Shown here: piece by piece, positions 47,001 to 57,408 of the stretch | Numbering within the stretch: the first letter of the stretch is position 1 | Layout: every line of letters starts with the position of its first letter | Source of the DNA: Lonicera japonica | Taxonomy: Eukaryota; Streptophyta; Magnoliopsida; Dipsacales; Caprifoliaceae | Direction of reading: 5' to 3' | NCBI GenBank assembly: GCA_021464415.1 | Contig: CM038467.1 | Coordinates: 36,177,226-36,241,225 of the forward strand | DNA: 64,000 bases | Notes under the pieces: model-generated | Database searches by the model: none | What the model saw: only the letters and a program-made list of their open reading frames with translations | What the model was told of the DNA's origin: nothing | Made by a program: the position numbers and the translations under genes

Positions 47001-47483
47001 ACTACTTGGGTCGCCGTCCTGATGATGAGGTACGTGTTTTTCTTCCCTCCATATCTCTTCATATCCATGCTTATTTATTTTAACTGAGCTGATTCTCCTT
47101 TCTTTCCTTTTCAGAGGGTGAGCGTGCGTGTGGCGGACCTGAGAGCTTGGCATTCCCAGTACCTCTACAGCTGGAACCTGCTCCAGTTCGTTGGTCGAGA
47201 CACCACGTCATACATGCGTGACTACCAGAGGGCGATTGACGTCTCCTTGCGGGCAGATGACCCTCTATCTTCCTCTCGTGCTCGGACGGAGTCTCGGAGG
47301 AGCAGTAGTCGGACCTCTAGGCGATCTCGATCTTCAGTGATTCACCCCACGGCACCAGTCCAGTCGGCGGGACCTTCTCAGGCAGCAGCTCCTTCTACTC
47401 AAGGCGTCCCAGAGGTCGACCCTACTCCCGAGGAGGGTTCGGGTGATAGTGGGAGTGTGTCCAAACGCTCCCGATTAGATTAG
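44001..47483 (+). pseudogene. Antisense plant mobile domain (PMD) gene in element X, five exons, broken by stops
   Basis: Exons 44001-44246, 44950-45618, 45709-45882, 45961-47029 and 47115-47483 join in frame; lengths of exons 1 and 3 (246 and 174 bp) equal those in Y. Exon 2 encodes the PMD core: THTFHWSWGEMTMTPLDLF, LTGIPSGGV, HLWWLPYLRDFSIMFDYDWG, then LDLF-like helices. The C-terminal half has an acidic region, Pro/Ser-rich linkers and a Ser/Arg-rich tail. Lesions are mostly single transitions: TAG 44115-44117 (Trp in Y), TAG 45745-45747 (Gln in Y), TGA 45967-45969 (Trp in Y) and TAG 46180-46182 (Gln in Y), plus a GA-repeat frameshift near 46600. PMD proteins are linked to transcription and silencing control in plants; the role here is unknown. 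Confidence 0.82.
44400..44925. repeat. Minisatellite in intron 1 of the PMD gene (X)
   Basis: About eight ~66-bp units contain ATTACACCAAAGTACC and AAAATTACATAATTTTACCC. They are the same family as the array in Y intron 1 but with a different consensus (CATATCTCTCATAATT). Confidence 0.9.
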
Positions 47484-47808
47484 CTTTCTTTCTTGCATTT
47501 AGTTAGTCCTGACAAATATGTAGTTTTATTCTTAGACTTTTTAGACAGGATTTTTGTAGAAAAAACTGTTCTTTTGTTAGTTTTATGAAAAAGAATCTTC
47601 ATTTGTGTCTAATGTTACGCATTTATTTATCTGATGATGAAAAAATAAATTACGTGGACCGATAAAGTAGGAATTGTACCTTTGTGATGCTACTGAAGTT
47701 ATCTGCAAAAGAACAAAGTGAGCACAAATGCATACAAAAGTGGATCTTTTGGCAAAACCGACTCTTGTGTGTAAGAAAAATTCAAAATAGAGCACACCAA
47801 GGGAGTTT
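47484..47808. other. Spacer between the two antisense genes in X
   Basis: AT-rich DNA holding the 3' untranslated region of the PMD gene. No gene was seen. Confidence 0.5.
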
Positions 47809-47886
47809 GTCGCGCAACATTCCCTCCTAAATATGGGTTTGTCGCGCGACAAACAGGTACAGGAGCCCTCTTTTTTGCTATAAATA
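47809..47886 (+). promoter_or_regulatory. Promoter of second antisense gene in X: two palindromes plus TATA
   Basis: TGTCGCGCAACA at 47809 and a perfect TGTCGCGCGACA at 47840 precede TATAAATA at 47879-47886. The start codon is at 47926, only 39 bp after the TATA box, so the leader is very short. Confidence 0.65.
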
Positions 47887-47925
47887 CACCCATCTTCCTT
47901 CCTTCATCCTCACACCTTTCTCCCA

Positions 47926-49182
47926 ATGTCTTCTTATCTCACAAATTCTGATTTTTCTTACGTTGAAGCCCGAGATGCTCTGATATCTTCTGAGAATGGC
48001 TTGAACTTTGGTGTATTCAGTCCTTTAGCGAGCTGGTGCCATCGTCCTGTAGATTTCTCCTTTTCGCTTGGCGCTCTGTACTTCTGGAGTCCTGCCGATC
48101 ATCTTTTTCGTTTCGGATTAGACGAGCTCTGCCCGACTTATGAAGAATTTTCTTGGCTATTGCATTCTGACGTTCGCCTTTCGATGGCTATTCCCGTAGA
48201 AAAAATCGGTCCTCGAGAGATGCTGATTGCTCTGCTAGCCATTCCCCAAGCAGCTTGTGATGGTTTTATTATTGACGGGCTTCTTGATCTTCACAAAATG
48301 GTGAGGTTCTTTCATCGTTACGAGGAGAGAGCTTCTTATAGTGAGGGGCGTACTGTGGCAGCCTTGATTTGCCTGGTTTCTGATATGTTACTGGTGATGG
48401 GCTCCTCCCGTGTCGATCTGATTATTCTGAGCTTGATCCATCAGGCAAGGAATGGGGAATCCATAGTGCCTATAGTTCTGGCAGAGACTCTGAATGGCCT
48501 AGATGATGTCCAAAGGGGAGCTTCACCCTTCTTCAGGGGAAGTCCACGCTTGCTATACATGTGGCTATTGGAGCGTTTTCCATCAGTGGGCTTTAATGGG
48601 GTTCAGCTTGATAACCCGACATTCTTCTTCCGTCGTCCCCTCTTTGGTGCCTTGACCATGTCCTCCTCTGATTGGACAGTATGGTTTTCAGAGAATTCTA
48701 GGGCCATTCAGTGGAACATACCTTGGTGGAAGCTGAGGGCGATAGTGCTTAGTACCGGGGGGCAACATTACATTCGGCTCCGTGGACTCTGGTTCACTTC
48801 TTTTTATCTCCCAGAACGTCTTCTTCGGCAGTTTAACATTCCCCAGGGCATTCCCCTTGGCCTGCACAACTTTTCTTCCGAGTCTAAATACTTGACCCAT
48901 CATATTTCTTCATCGATGGAGAGAATGTGGCGTGCTCGACTGACTCGTCAGTTCAACCCTGCCTGTTTCGGTATTTCCAGGCCCCTCCGGGCTGACATCA
49001 TCCGTTCTCTTTAGGGGTCTCTTGAAGATGAGCTGATCGATGACCCCTTTCAGATAGAGTGGTTTCGATTCATGGATTCTGAGCCTACAGAAGAAAGCAT
49101 TGTCTCTGCGTACCAGATTCTGGACGAGGCCCGAATTGACTTGGCTACTGAAGACCCAGCTTGGCCAACCCCTAGGGATTAG
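47926..49182 (+). pseudogene. Second antisense gene in element X (DUF7745-like), one in-frame stop
   Basis: A single exon opens at ATG 47926 and would end at TAG 49180-49182 (418 codons). The only lesion seen is TAG at 49012-49014, where Y has Trp. Motifs include SWCHRPVDFSFSLG, YFWSPADHLFRF, CPTYEEFSWLL, LLDLHKMVRFFHRYEERA and MERMWRARLTRQFN. The style resembles plant DUF7745/PMD-related transposon proteins, but I cannot confirm the family or any reaction. No signal peptide or membrane segment was seen. It ends 206 bp from the pol end (49389) on the opposite strand, so the two converge. Confidence 0.72.
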
Positions 49183-49388
49183 GTCCTTCTATATGATGTA
49201 TTTCCTTTGTAACATCCGGTGTTCTGAACCACTTTACTGATAAACAAGGGACTTTTATTGCTTTATAATGTTTAAATCGGGCCTGAAGTCACTTCTCAGG
49301 TTGCCTACGCTCCCCTTTTGATTTTTTTAGAAACACAATTTTGAGTTGGGGCTCAGGTTTACGTAGTTCTAAATCATACATGTTACAT

Positions 49389-50480
49389 CTATTGATAGTA
49401 TTTCTTCAGTCGATCCATGTTGACTGGGGAATGCAGTAATTGTCCGTCCAAATCAGTGAGTATAGCGGCACCTCCTGTATCAATCTCTTTGACGATGTAT
49501 GGTCCTGTCCACTTTTGTCCGAACTTTCCTCTTGGGTCTCTGGCTGGTTCTCGAATTTCTTTCAACACGATGTCGTTCTCATTGATACCTCGAGTCTTTA
49601 CCTTTCGATTAAATGCCCGAGCAATTCTCCTCTGATACCCCTGGTGGTGATATGCGGCTTTCAATCTCTTCTCATCTAACAATGCCAGCTCGTCATAACG
49701 TGCCTGGACCCATTCCAGCTCATTAACTTGATTCTCCAACATTACTCTGAGGGAGGGGACTTCTAATTCAACAGGGAGGACTGCTTCCATCCCGTATGTA
49801 AGTGAAAATGGGGTTGCCCCGGTAGAGACCCTTTCAGTGGTGCGGTACCCCCACAATGCATATGGTAATTTCTCTGGCTAGTCTCGACAGGTGTCGGTCA
49901 TCTTGCTCAGGATATTCTTCAGATTCTTGTTGGCGGCCTCAACTGCCCCATTGGTTTGCGGTCTATATGGTGAAGATTTGTGTCGGGTAATACCGTATTC
50001 CTCCATAATTATATTAGCTTCTCCTTCGAAGTGGGTACTATTGTCCGAGATGATCTCATGTGGGACCCCATACCGACAGACGATATTTCGTTTGATAAAT
50101 CGGGCAACTTTCTTGGCGTCAAGGGTCTGGAAAGACTCGGCCTCTACCCATTTGGTGAAGTAGTCGATGGCCACTAGTATGAATTCGTGGCCATTGCTGG
50201 CTTTGGGCGAAATCTTTCCAATGATGTCAATTCCCCAAGTAGCGAAAGGCCAGGGAGCAGTCATGTTGTATAACTCTTTCGGAGGAAGTTTCTGGGACTT
50301 AGCGTAAATCTGACATTTGTGACAACGGCGTACATGATTTACACAGTCGTTTTGCAAAGTAGACCAGAAATAACCTTGTCTGATGATTTTGCAGGCAAGT
50401 GTATGGCCGCTCATATGAGGTCCGCAATCGCCCCCATGTATCTGATCCATCACTTTGACAGATTCTTCTTCGGTGAGACA
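49389..50480 (-). pseudogene. Element X integrase
   Basis: Zinc finger (His-x-Gly-x-His-Thr then CHKCQ), core with GIDIIGKI, IISDNSTHF (Ser in place of the usual Gly) and NGAVEAANKN for the D,D,E triad, then a C-terminal domain with WTGPYIVKEI. A TAA at 50481-50483 (Gln in Y) separates it from RNase H, and a TAG at 49878-49880 (Trp in Y) splits it. The natural end is at 49389. It belongs to the Tat lineage. Confidence 0.88.
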
Positions 50481-52268
50481 TTAAAGATGAGTCCCATCGT
50501 AGTTCCTCTTATACAGCCTTCCGGCACAAAGTATGAACCCGGATGCTAACCTTCTGAGTGTGACCCGCGTTTTCTTATCTGTTTGCTTGGGATACTGATG
50601 GTTCTTCAGCAAGTTCCAGATGTCGTAAAACCAGGCGGTTGAGTCACCGCTTTCTTCATTTTCTACCTCAAAGACCATGCAGTATGCTGGTCCTGGTCTT
50701 CTTTGTACTGTAAGAGTTATTTTCTCCATCCCCTCCGGGATATCAATCATAGATGCCAAGGTTGCCAGTGCGTCAGCAAAACTGTTCTGTGACCTGGGGA
50801 CATAGTAAAACTCCGCATGCTCGAACTTTCCTGCGACATCCTCCAGTCGGGCGAGGTAAGGGACTAATTTTTCATCTCTGATCTTCCATTCCTTCAGAAC
50901 TTGGTGGACCACTAGTGCTGAATCTCCGTACACTTGTATTGTCCGTATACCCCTTCGGAGTGCAATCTCTAATCCAATTATACAGGCTTCATACTCGGCC
51001 ATATTATTGGTGCAGAAGAAGTTCAGACGATATGATATCGGAGAGTGAGTTTGGTCTGGAGAGACTAACAGGATGCCTACTCCATTCCCATTTTGGTTGG
51101 CAGCCCCGTCAAAGTATAATTTCCAGTCTTCATCGATCTTAACATTCATAATAGTTTCATCTGGGAATTCGGCTTCTTCTAACATGTCCCCCAATATTGG
51201 ATTGTGGGCCAGGTAATCAGCTATGATCTTGCCTTTGACTGCCTTTTGGGTCATGTATGTGATATCGAATTCGGAGAGTAAGAATAACCATTTTTCCATA
51301 CGGTTTGAAAGAGCCGGTTTCTCAAATAGGTATTTCAGCGGATCTATTCGTGATGCCAGGATGACTGGGAAAACCAGCATGTAGTGCCGTAATTTCTGTG
51401 TTACCCAAACAAGCACAGTGCATGACTTCTCTAATGGCGTGTAGTTTAACTCGAATGGGGATAACTTTTTGCTGACGTAGTAGATGGCTTGTTCTTTTCG
51501 AGTATCAACTACATGTTGGGCTAGCATAGCTCTTGCAGCTGAATCCATAACCGTTAGGTATAAGATTAGTGGCAGTCCGGTTTGTGGCGGGGCTAATACT
51601 GGGGGATTGGAGAGATAGTCCTTGATTTTATCAAAAGCCTCCTGGGACTGACTGTCCCATTCTCCTGGTGAAGATTTTCTCAAGAGTTTGAAGATAGTCT
51701 CACATGTCTGAGTGAGCTGAGAGATGAACCTACTGATGTACTGTAAATTACCCAAAAATCCTCGGACTTCTTTCTCGGTACGAGGCTCGGGCATTTCTTG
51801 AATAGCTCGAACTTTGGCAGGGTCTACCTCGATTCCTTTTTTACTGACAATATAGCCTAGGAGTTTCCCATTGGTTACCCCGAATACATATTTCTGCGGA
51901 TTGAGTCTCATCTGGTACTGGCGGAGGCGATCGAAAAAGGCTCGTAAAGCTGGTATATGGCCTTCTCTCTCCTTTGACTTGATTATCATGTCGTCCACAT
52001 ACACTTCTACCTCTTTGTGAATCATGTCGTGGAAGATAGCAGTAGCTGCCCTCTGATACGTTGCCCCGGCGTTCTTTAGCCCGAATGGCATAACGGTGTA
52101 GCAGTAGGTTCCCCATGGAGTGATGAATGCCGTTTTCTCTTGGTGATCTGGGTGCATCTTGATCTGATTATATCCGGCAAAACCGTCCACGAATGACTTC
52201 AAGACATGGTTGGCAGTATTATCCACTATCAAATCAATGTTTGGTAATGGGAAATCGTCTTTTGGGCA
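50481..52268 (-). CDS. Element X reverse transcriptase, RNase H and second (archaeal-type) RNase H
   Basis: The open frame runs from a frameshift at about 52271-52274 to 50481. In order: RT palm with FAGYNQI, MPFGLKNAGATYQR and catalytic VYVDDMIIKS; Ty3-type RNase H remnant (LILYLTVMDSAARAML, YYVSKKLSPFE); then a second RNase H with LYFDGAANQNGNGVGI, NNMAEYEACIIGLEIA and YGDSALVVHQV, plus FADALATLAS. A second, archaeal-like RNase H after the ordinary one is a hallmark of the Tat lineage. The first T of the TTT seen in Y (GCTTTATTG) is missing near 52272, shifting RT out of frame with its N-terminus. Confidence 0.9.
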   Translation of the reverse strand, partial: CPKDDFPLPNIDLIVDNTANHVLKSFVDGFAGYNQIKMHPDHQEKTAFITPWGTYCYTVMPFGLKNAGATYQRAATAIFHDMIHKEVEVYVDDMIIKSKEREGHIPALRAFFDRLRQYQMRLNPQKYVFGVTNGKLLGYIVSKKGIEVDPAKVRAIQEMPEPRTEKEVRGFLGNLQYISRFISQLTQTCETIFKLLRKSSPGEWDSQSQEAFDKIKDYLSNPPVLAPPQTGLPLILYLTVMDSAARAMLAQHVVDTRKEQAIYYVSKKLSPFELNYTPLEKSCTVLVWVTQKLRHYMLVFPVILASRIDPLKYLFEKPALSNRMEKWLFLLSEFDITYMTQKAVKGKIIADYLAHNPILGDMLEEAEFPDETIMNVKIDEDWKLYFDGAANQNGNGVGILLVSPDQTHSPISYRLNFFCTNNMAEYEACIIGLEIALRRGIRTIQVYGDSALVVHQVLKEWKIRDEKLVPYLARLEDVAGKFEHAEFYYVPRSQNSFADALATLASMIDIPEGMEKITLTVQRRPGPAYCMVFEVENEESGDSTAWFYDIWNLLKNHQYPKQTDKKTRVTLRRLASGFILCAGRLYKRNYDGTHL

Positions 52269-52897
52269 AGCTTATTGAGATCTCGGTAATCCACACACAT
52301 GCGGACCTTCCCATTTGCCTTTGGAACGGGCACAATGTTGGCTAACCATAAAGGGTACTCGATCACCCGCAAAAACCCTACACTCAGTTGTTTCACCACT
52401 TCTTCTTTTACTTTCAGGGACCATTCTGGCATAAGCTTTCTCAACTTTTGCTTGACGGATCTGAACTCTAGCTTGGTGTGTATCTCATGCATGACTATCT
52501 GGCTGTTCAAACATGGCATATCCGCATAGGACCAGGTGAAGACATCCACATACTCATTCAGAGTTTGTGTGAATTCCTCTCTTTCTGCTTTATTTAGACT
52601 TGCCCCAATGCGGACTTCTTTCTTTTCCTCTTCTGTTCCGAGGTTAATTATAAGAGTGTCTCCTTCTTCACTTTGTATACGCTGACCCTCCCGTTCAGGG
52701 TGTTCATTTAGTCTTTGCAGCTCCATATAAGCAATTACAGAATTAACATTAACAAGATAACGCAAAACAGAGTCTTCTTCATTAATAACAGTGCTTACAG
52801 GTACAAGTTTGAAAAGTAAATTTAGGAAAGACTCTTCCCTACCCTTTTCCCCACTCTTATCTCTCACCCTTACAATTTCACTCTTTCCCCCCTTTTT
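52269..52897 (-). pseudogene. Element X linker and RT N-terminus
   Basis: This contains the region before the palm (YPLWLANIVPVPKANG, VDYRDLNK) and an upstream acidic linker (FAWSY/FTWSYADMP, EFRSVKQKLRK). It is open from TAG 52898-52900 (Gln in Y, after Ala-Asp-Pro-Asp-Tyr) to the frameshift. It joins protease and RT in one polyprotein in intact relatives. Confidence 0.8.
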
Positions 52898-53880
52898 CTA
52901 GTAATCTGGATCAGCGTGTATCAAGTGTATAGGGTCGTCTCTTGGTTCGTCATCTAGAGCCATGATGTCGAAGAGATCTCCGACCAATTCCTCCTCTTCA
53001 TCTTCCTTGTCTTCGATTCCTTCCTTTGGTCCGATCGTCAATTTGGTAGAGAAGCTGTGCATAACGTTTTTCTTGACATAAAGGTCCTCTTCATAGAAGA
53101 TTTCCCATCCCGGAAGGCTATCTCCATCGCTGTTTCTCCAAGGCTCCTGAAAGTTGCAAAAGGGGAAGTCTTCTCCTTCCTTGACAAAAAACCCGTTCAG
53201 AGAGCTAAAACTCGGATACTGATGCCCTTGGCTCCTTTTCTCTTGGTTGTCTTCCTCAGTGTGTTGGTACCCCAACCCTTCCCTTTCATGCCTCAATATC
53301 GGTTCTAAAGCCTGAAGTAATCCTGATTGTCCCATTCCCAAACTGGCTCTGGGTAAGTATTTCATCATTCTCAGCATCTTTGTGATCTTGGTGCTGAGGC
53401 CGGGGATATTATCAGGGGGTAGATACTCGATTCTCTGAGTGGTGAGAGCTTGTACTTGAGGCTCTTAAGAAAAGCCTCCTAGCTGTATGCTCTGACTCCC
53501 GATGCCCAATACAGGTAACTCCAGATCAGCCAAGGTCCTTTCAGGATCTCCTTGGATGGTGATTACGTTCCCTTCGAATGGTATTTTGATCTTCTGGTGT
53601 AAGGAGGAGGGGAGTGCTCCTATGTCATGTAGCCATGCTCTTCCCAACAGGAGGTTGAAACTGGAAAGAATGTCTATGATTTGGAACTCAGTTGGAAAGT
53701 TTCCGGGACCAACCATGAGATCAAGCTTTAGAGAACCCAAGACGGCTCGCCTAGTGTTGTCATATGCTTTAACGGTCACAGCTGATGGCGAAAGCTCTGA
53801 GTCTAAGATACCCAGACATTTGGCGGTCTTCAGGGGGCAGACATTTATGGTTGACCCGTTGTCAATGAGGATTGCGGCAA
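52898..53880 (-). pseudogene. Element X protease region and G-patch-like linker
   Basis: The retroviral-type aspartic protease spans about 53880-53465 (Leu-Ile-Asp-Asn-Gly-Ser motif present in the sequence, then FNLLLGRAWLHDIGA), with one base missing near 53877 relative to Y. A TAA at 53465-53467 replaces Tyr. After it, MMKYLPRASLGMGQSGLLQAL looks like a degenerate G-patch, followed by a Glu/Asp-rich stretch. Similar protease-to-RT spacers exist in Ogre elements. Confidence 0.75.
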
Positions 53881-55848
53881 GACTTTCCCTCGGGTCCTGA
53901 CAGTGATATGGAGAGCCAGACTGTGTTTTTTCCCCAATGGAGATAAGTCTTCATCTGAAAATGATAGACTTCTTTGGACTGTAAGTGACCCAATCATGTT
54001 TGGCAGTTGTTCGGGCGTAGAGTCTGGTGATATGACAGCCTCATCTAGGAGTTTGATGAAAGCGGTCCTGTGAGGTTTGGAGGCAACCAGGAGGCCCCAA
54101 ATGGTGATGTGGGCCTGGGTTTTCTTCAACTGTTCCAATACTTGATCTTCTCCTACTTCCTTAGGAGGTGGTGTTTTCTCGGCATCCATTAGAGGTGGTT
54201 GATATACCCTTCCCGAACGGGTAATTTGCTGTATCCAAAGGGATGCTGAGTCTGATCCCTCTGAGACTTCCGATGATTCTGGTTCTGTCGACCAACTGAA
54301 GGCTTTAGGGGAGGTTTCTGTCATACAGATTGTCTCCTTGGGAAGGCCTTGGGGTTTCCATGGCCGTTTCTTCTTGTCCTGGGTCCATCCTATCCCAGCT
54401 TTTCCGGGATTGGTTTCGATCGTAAGTGGTTGTGAGATCCCCTGGTTGGTCTTTCCTAAACCCTGCCCGGGTAGGAATTTCATCTTAGCCATCCATTGGT
54501 CGATTATCGGATTGAGGCCTGGGGCCACTTGAGCCTTTGCTGGTACCACAACTGGTGCTCTGTAGGCTGGGTCATCTCGAATGAGTCTTACGGGGTCAAA
54601 GTCTTCTTCATCAGTGGTCAAAGCATTAATTCCCACAGGTGGTGCATGGTTCGGAAGGGGGTTGTTGGTAACATTGGGCCCGCCGGGTGCAGGAATGGTT
54701 CCAGCTTCAATAAGGTCCTGAATACGGTGACGAAGAGCCAAGCAGCGTTCCGTGTCATGGCCTGCTGCTTGATGGTATGCACAGTTCTCATTCATTCTCC
54801 AAGTACCGGGAATAGGACTTGGTGGAGGGCGTGGGTTAAGGGGAGTGATTAGTCCAGCTTTCCGGAGTAATTCCATACTTTTGACCAGGGTAGTGGGAAG
54901 AGTACAGAAGTTCCTTTTTCTCCTCATTTCGGTACCCGAGGAATCTCCTTGTATGGGCCAATTCATCGTAGGTGCTTGTGGTGGCTGTTGAAAGGAGCTC
55001 TGTTGATACGGGTATGAGCCTATTTGGTTAACAGTTGGAGTGGCCATCTTTCTCCCTGTGTATGAGGCTTTCTTGGTATCATTCTCGGCTTTCTTAGCTA
55101 ATTCTTCTTCTACTTGTGACCCCATGCTTAACAGGGTCCTGAAATGTGGGAATACGTGCTTTCCCATACAACTTAATACAGCTGGAGTAAAATTCCTCTG
55201 TATGATCTCCAACTGTTCTTCTTCATCAGGCCGTTTGGACATCTGAGAGGCCATCTCTCTCTAGCGTGTGACGAAATCACTGAAACTTTCTTTCTCGCCT
55301 TGCTTGGCCATTTCCAGGTGCTTGCGAGTAATTTCCAAATCTTTATTGGACCCATATTTATTCATGAACTCCTTGATAATATCTCCCCAAGTCTTCGTAT
55401 GGTGTCTCTCGAGGTCAAAAAACCATCTTAGGGCGGCCCCCGTGAGAGTCATGTGAAAGGCCTGAGCTAATTCTGGTTCTCCACAACCCGACACTTGCAT
55501 GGATCTGATGTAGGATTGGAGATGGGTTTTAGGAGGTGTGGTTCCTGTGAACTTGGTGATGGAAGGGAGCTTGAATCCCTGGGGAAATCTTGCTTCTGGG
55601 TAGAGGGAAAAAGCATTCATATCTGTAATCTCATCTGCTCCTTTTATTAGAGAAACCCCCCTTTGCAAAACCCTCATCTGCTCTTTCAGTTTCTTCATTT
55701 CTTCACTCTCTCGTGACACCTCGTCGGGCTGTTCCCGAGCTATAACCGATTCTGCATACACTGCCCGAAGTTGATTGATGTCTGGGTATTCATGAGGAGG
55801 GGCTACTGGGCTAGAGGTGGAATAGGTCTTGCGGGAACTTGTGGCCAT
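53845..55848 (-). pseudogene. Element X gag with one internal stop
   Basis: ATG at 55846-55848. The capsid domain (FPQGFKLPSITKFTGT, HLQSYIRSM, ALRWFFDLE, FMNKYG) matches plant retrotransposon gag. A TAG at 55261-55263 interrupts it between Val-Thr-Arg and Arg-Glu-Met. The nucleocapsid finger is CAYHQAAGHDTERC, the Cys-x2-His-x4-His-x4-Cys variant of Ogre/Tat gag. A G-patch-like FLPGQGLGKTNQGISQPL lies before the protease. Confidence 0.85.
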
Positions 55849-55856
55849 GGCTAGTA

Positions 55857-56267
55857 TTAAGGATCAATGCCCGGTTGGGGTTGTGGCCAGACGATGGGTG
55901 GCTCTGGTTGCTGATACGTAGGGCCTGAATCTGGGGCCCATTGATTCGGGTTGTTAGGATCTGCCTGAACGGGACCTGTGGTGACAGGACTCGTTTGAGG
56001 TGGATTGGTTCCTTGAACTGGGGGAAGTACTTGCGATGACTGCCCTTGATCTCGATTCGGTGGTAGTCGTTTAAACCTCGGTGGCGCGACCCGCCCGGCT
56101 GACAACTCTTCTACTCGAACTCGGGTACTCTGTTGTTCATTCGTGAGGTTTGCTAGACTTATGCTGACGGTCCTCAGTAAACGATACATTTCGGCTAAAT
56201 ATAGCTGTGGTGCATACGCCTCGGCTAGGCTCTGATCTGTCTCTGGATTCTCACGTCTATCAGCCAT
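55857..56267 (-). CDS. Element X upstream ORF1 (unknown function)
   Basis: The first ATG is at 56265-56267, giving about 136 residues. It stops at 55857-55859, eight bases before the gag ATG and in another frame. It has an N-terminal helical part (SLAEAYAPQLYLAEMYRLLR) and a long Pro/Gln/Asn-rich tail. Ogre elements carry an ORF of unknown function upstream of gag; this is a plausible counterpart. No domain was recognised. Confidence 0.55.
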   Translation of the reverse strand: MADRRENPETDQSLAEAYAPQLYLAEMYRLLRTVSISLANLTNEQQSTRVRVEELSAGRVAPPRFKRLPPNRDQGQSSQVLPPVQGTNPPQTSPVTTGPVQADPNNPNQWAPDSGPTYQQPEPPIVWPQPQPGIDP

Positions 56268-57390
56268 TTCCGGTGTGCTCGGTCTTATTAATCTCCCGGT
56301 ATGATCTCGACCAGTCCAACCTTCCAGACTGTTGCCGTATGATGACTGTAGATGGAACCATAGGGCGAAGATGAAGGAAGACCATGACGTGACTCGAATT
56401 TTGCCAAAAGAGACCACGGGAAAAGAAAAACAACGAAAACCAAGTTTCAGGTGTTTTTATAAAGACACGTCAACAACAAATTGAGCGAATTCCCGGTGGG
56501 AGTTTAGGATAGGCAGCGAAGTGCTCCTTGGGTTATCCTACTCGTCCCGAATTTTGAAAAACTCATTTTTTTATTTTATGAAAATTGGGAATATCTCTCC
56601 TCTTGAGTTGCTTTTCATGGGAGATGTACCGGGGAATGTCACAACGAGTTTAACCTCGATGTAAGTTTCTACGACGGAGGTTGGTCAGCCTCCGGCCATA
56701 CTTGCCAATATCTGGGGGAGATATATATGACAAGGCCCTATGTGGTACAAAATCCTCACGGTTGATAAAAAATACAAGAGTGTTCTATCTTGACTCTTCC
56801 TATATGCAGCGCAGGTGTAATGCAAGGTGAAGGTTTTCAGGCTCCCTCCTATTTGGCAAGACCTCGCGATATACCCCAGGGGCGGGTACGTGCAAGAATC
56901 TTTTGATATACTTCCCGGATACGTGAGTGTTCTCGTCACTCGATATACCTCGGGGGCGTACTTGGCCAAGGAGAGTGGAAGTAAATGCTTTCGGTTTATG
57001 TTGGCCCAAGCGAGCCAACTCCCTACTCACTTATAATACTTCCGATGGTTCGGGGTAAATTCACACTCGTAGAACCAATGCATGATTTGTGAAAGTGCGT
57101 GCAAAATAAGAATTTTTCAAAAGATTTAATTGCAAATATATTATCTTCGAGGTGTATTTTGAAAACGCCATTTTTATTTAAAAAATATATTTCTTTACAA
57201 TCATATATAACATAAAGGGGAAATCCTAAACATATGTCTATGTCAATGAATGGACTCTACTGCCCCGCTAGGTCAGGTCAACAATAAAATCCAGACACCA
57301 CGTTAGGGGGCAAGTAGGGAAAGCAGTAAAAGCATGCATATCAACATATTATAAATAAAAGTCCACATATAAGAGCCTAGTTCTCATAGT
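56268..57390 (-). other. Element X 5' untranslated leader
   Basis: Between the primer site and ORF1 I see no convincing gene. Short frames on either strand are not conserved motifs. Confidence 0.5.
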
Positions 57391-57407
57391 CCCCAGCAGA
57401 GTCGCCA
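57391..57407 (-). other. Element X primer binding site
   Basis: On the minus strand TGGCGACTCTGCTGGGG starts one base after the LTR end. It begins with TGG as expected for pairing with a tRNA CCA end. I did not identify the tRNA. Confidence 0.75.
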
Positions 57408-57408
57408 C

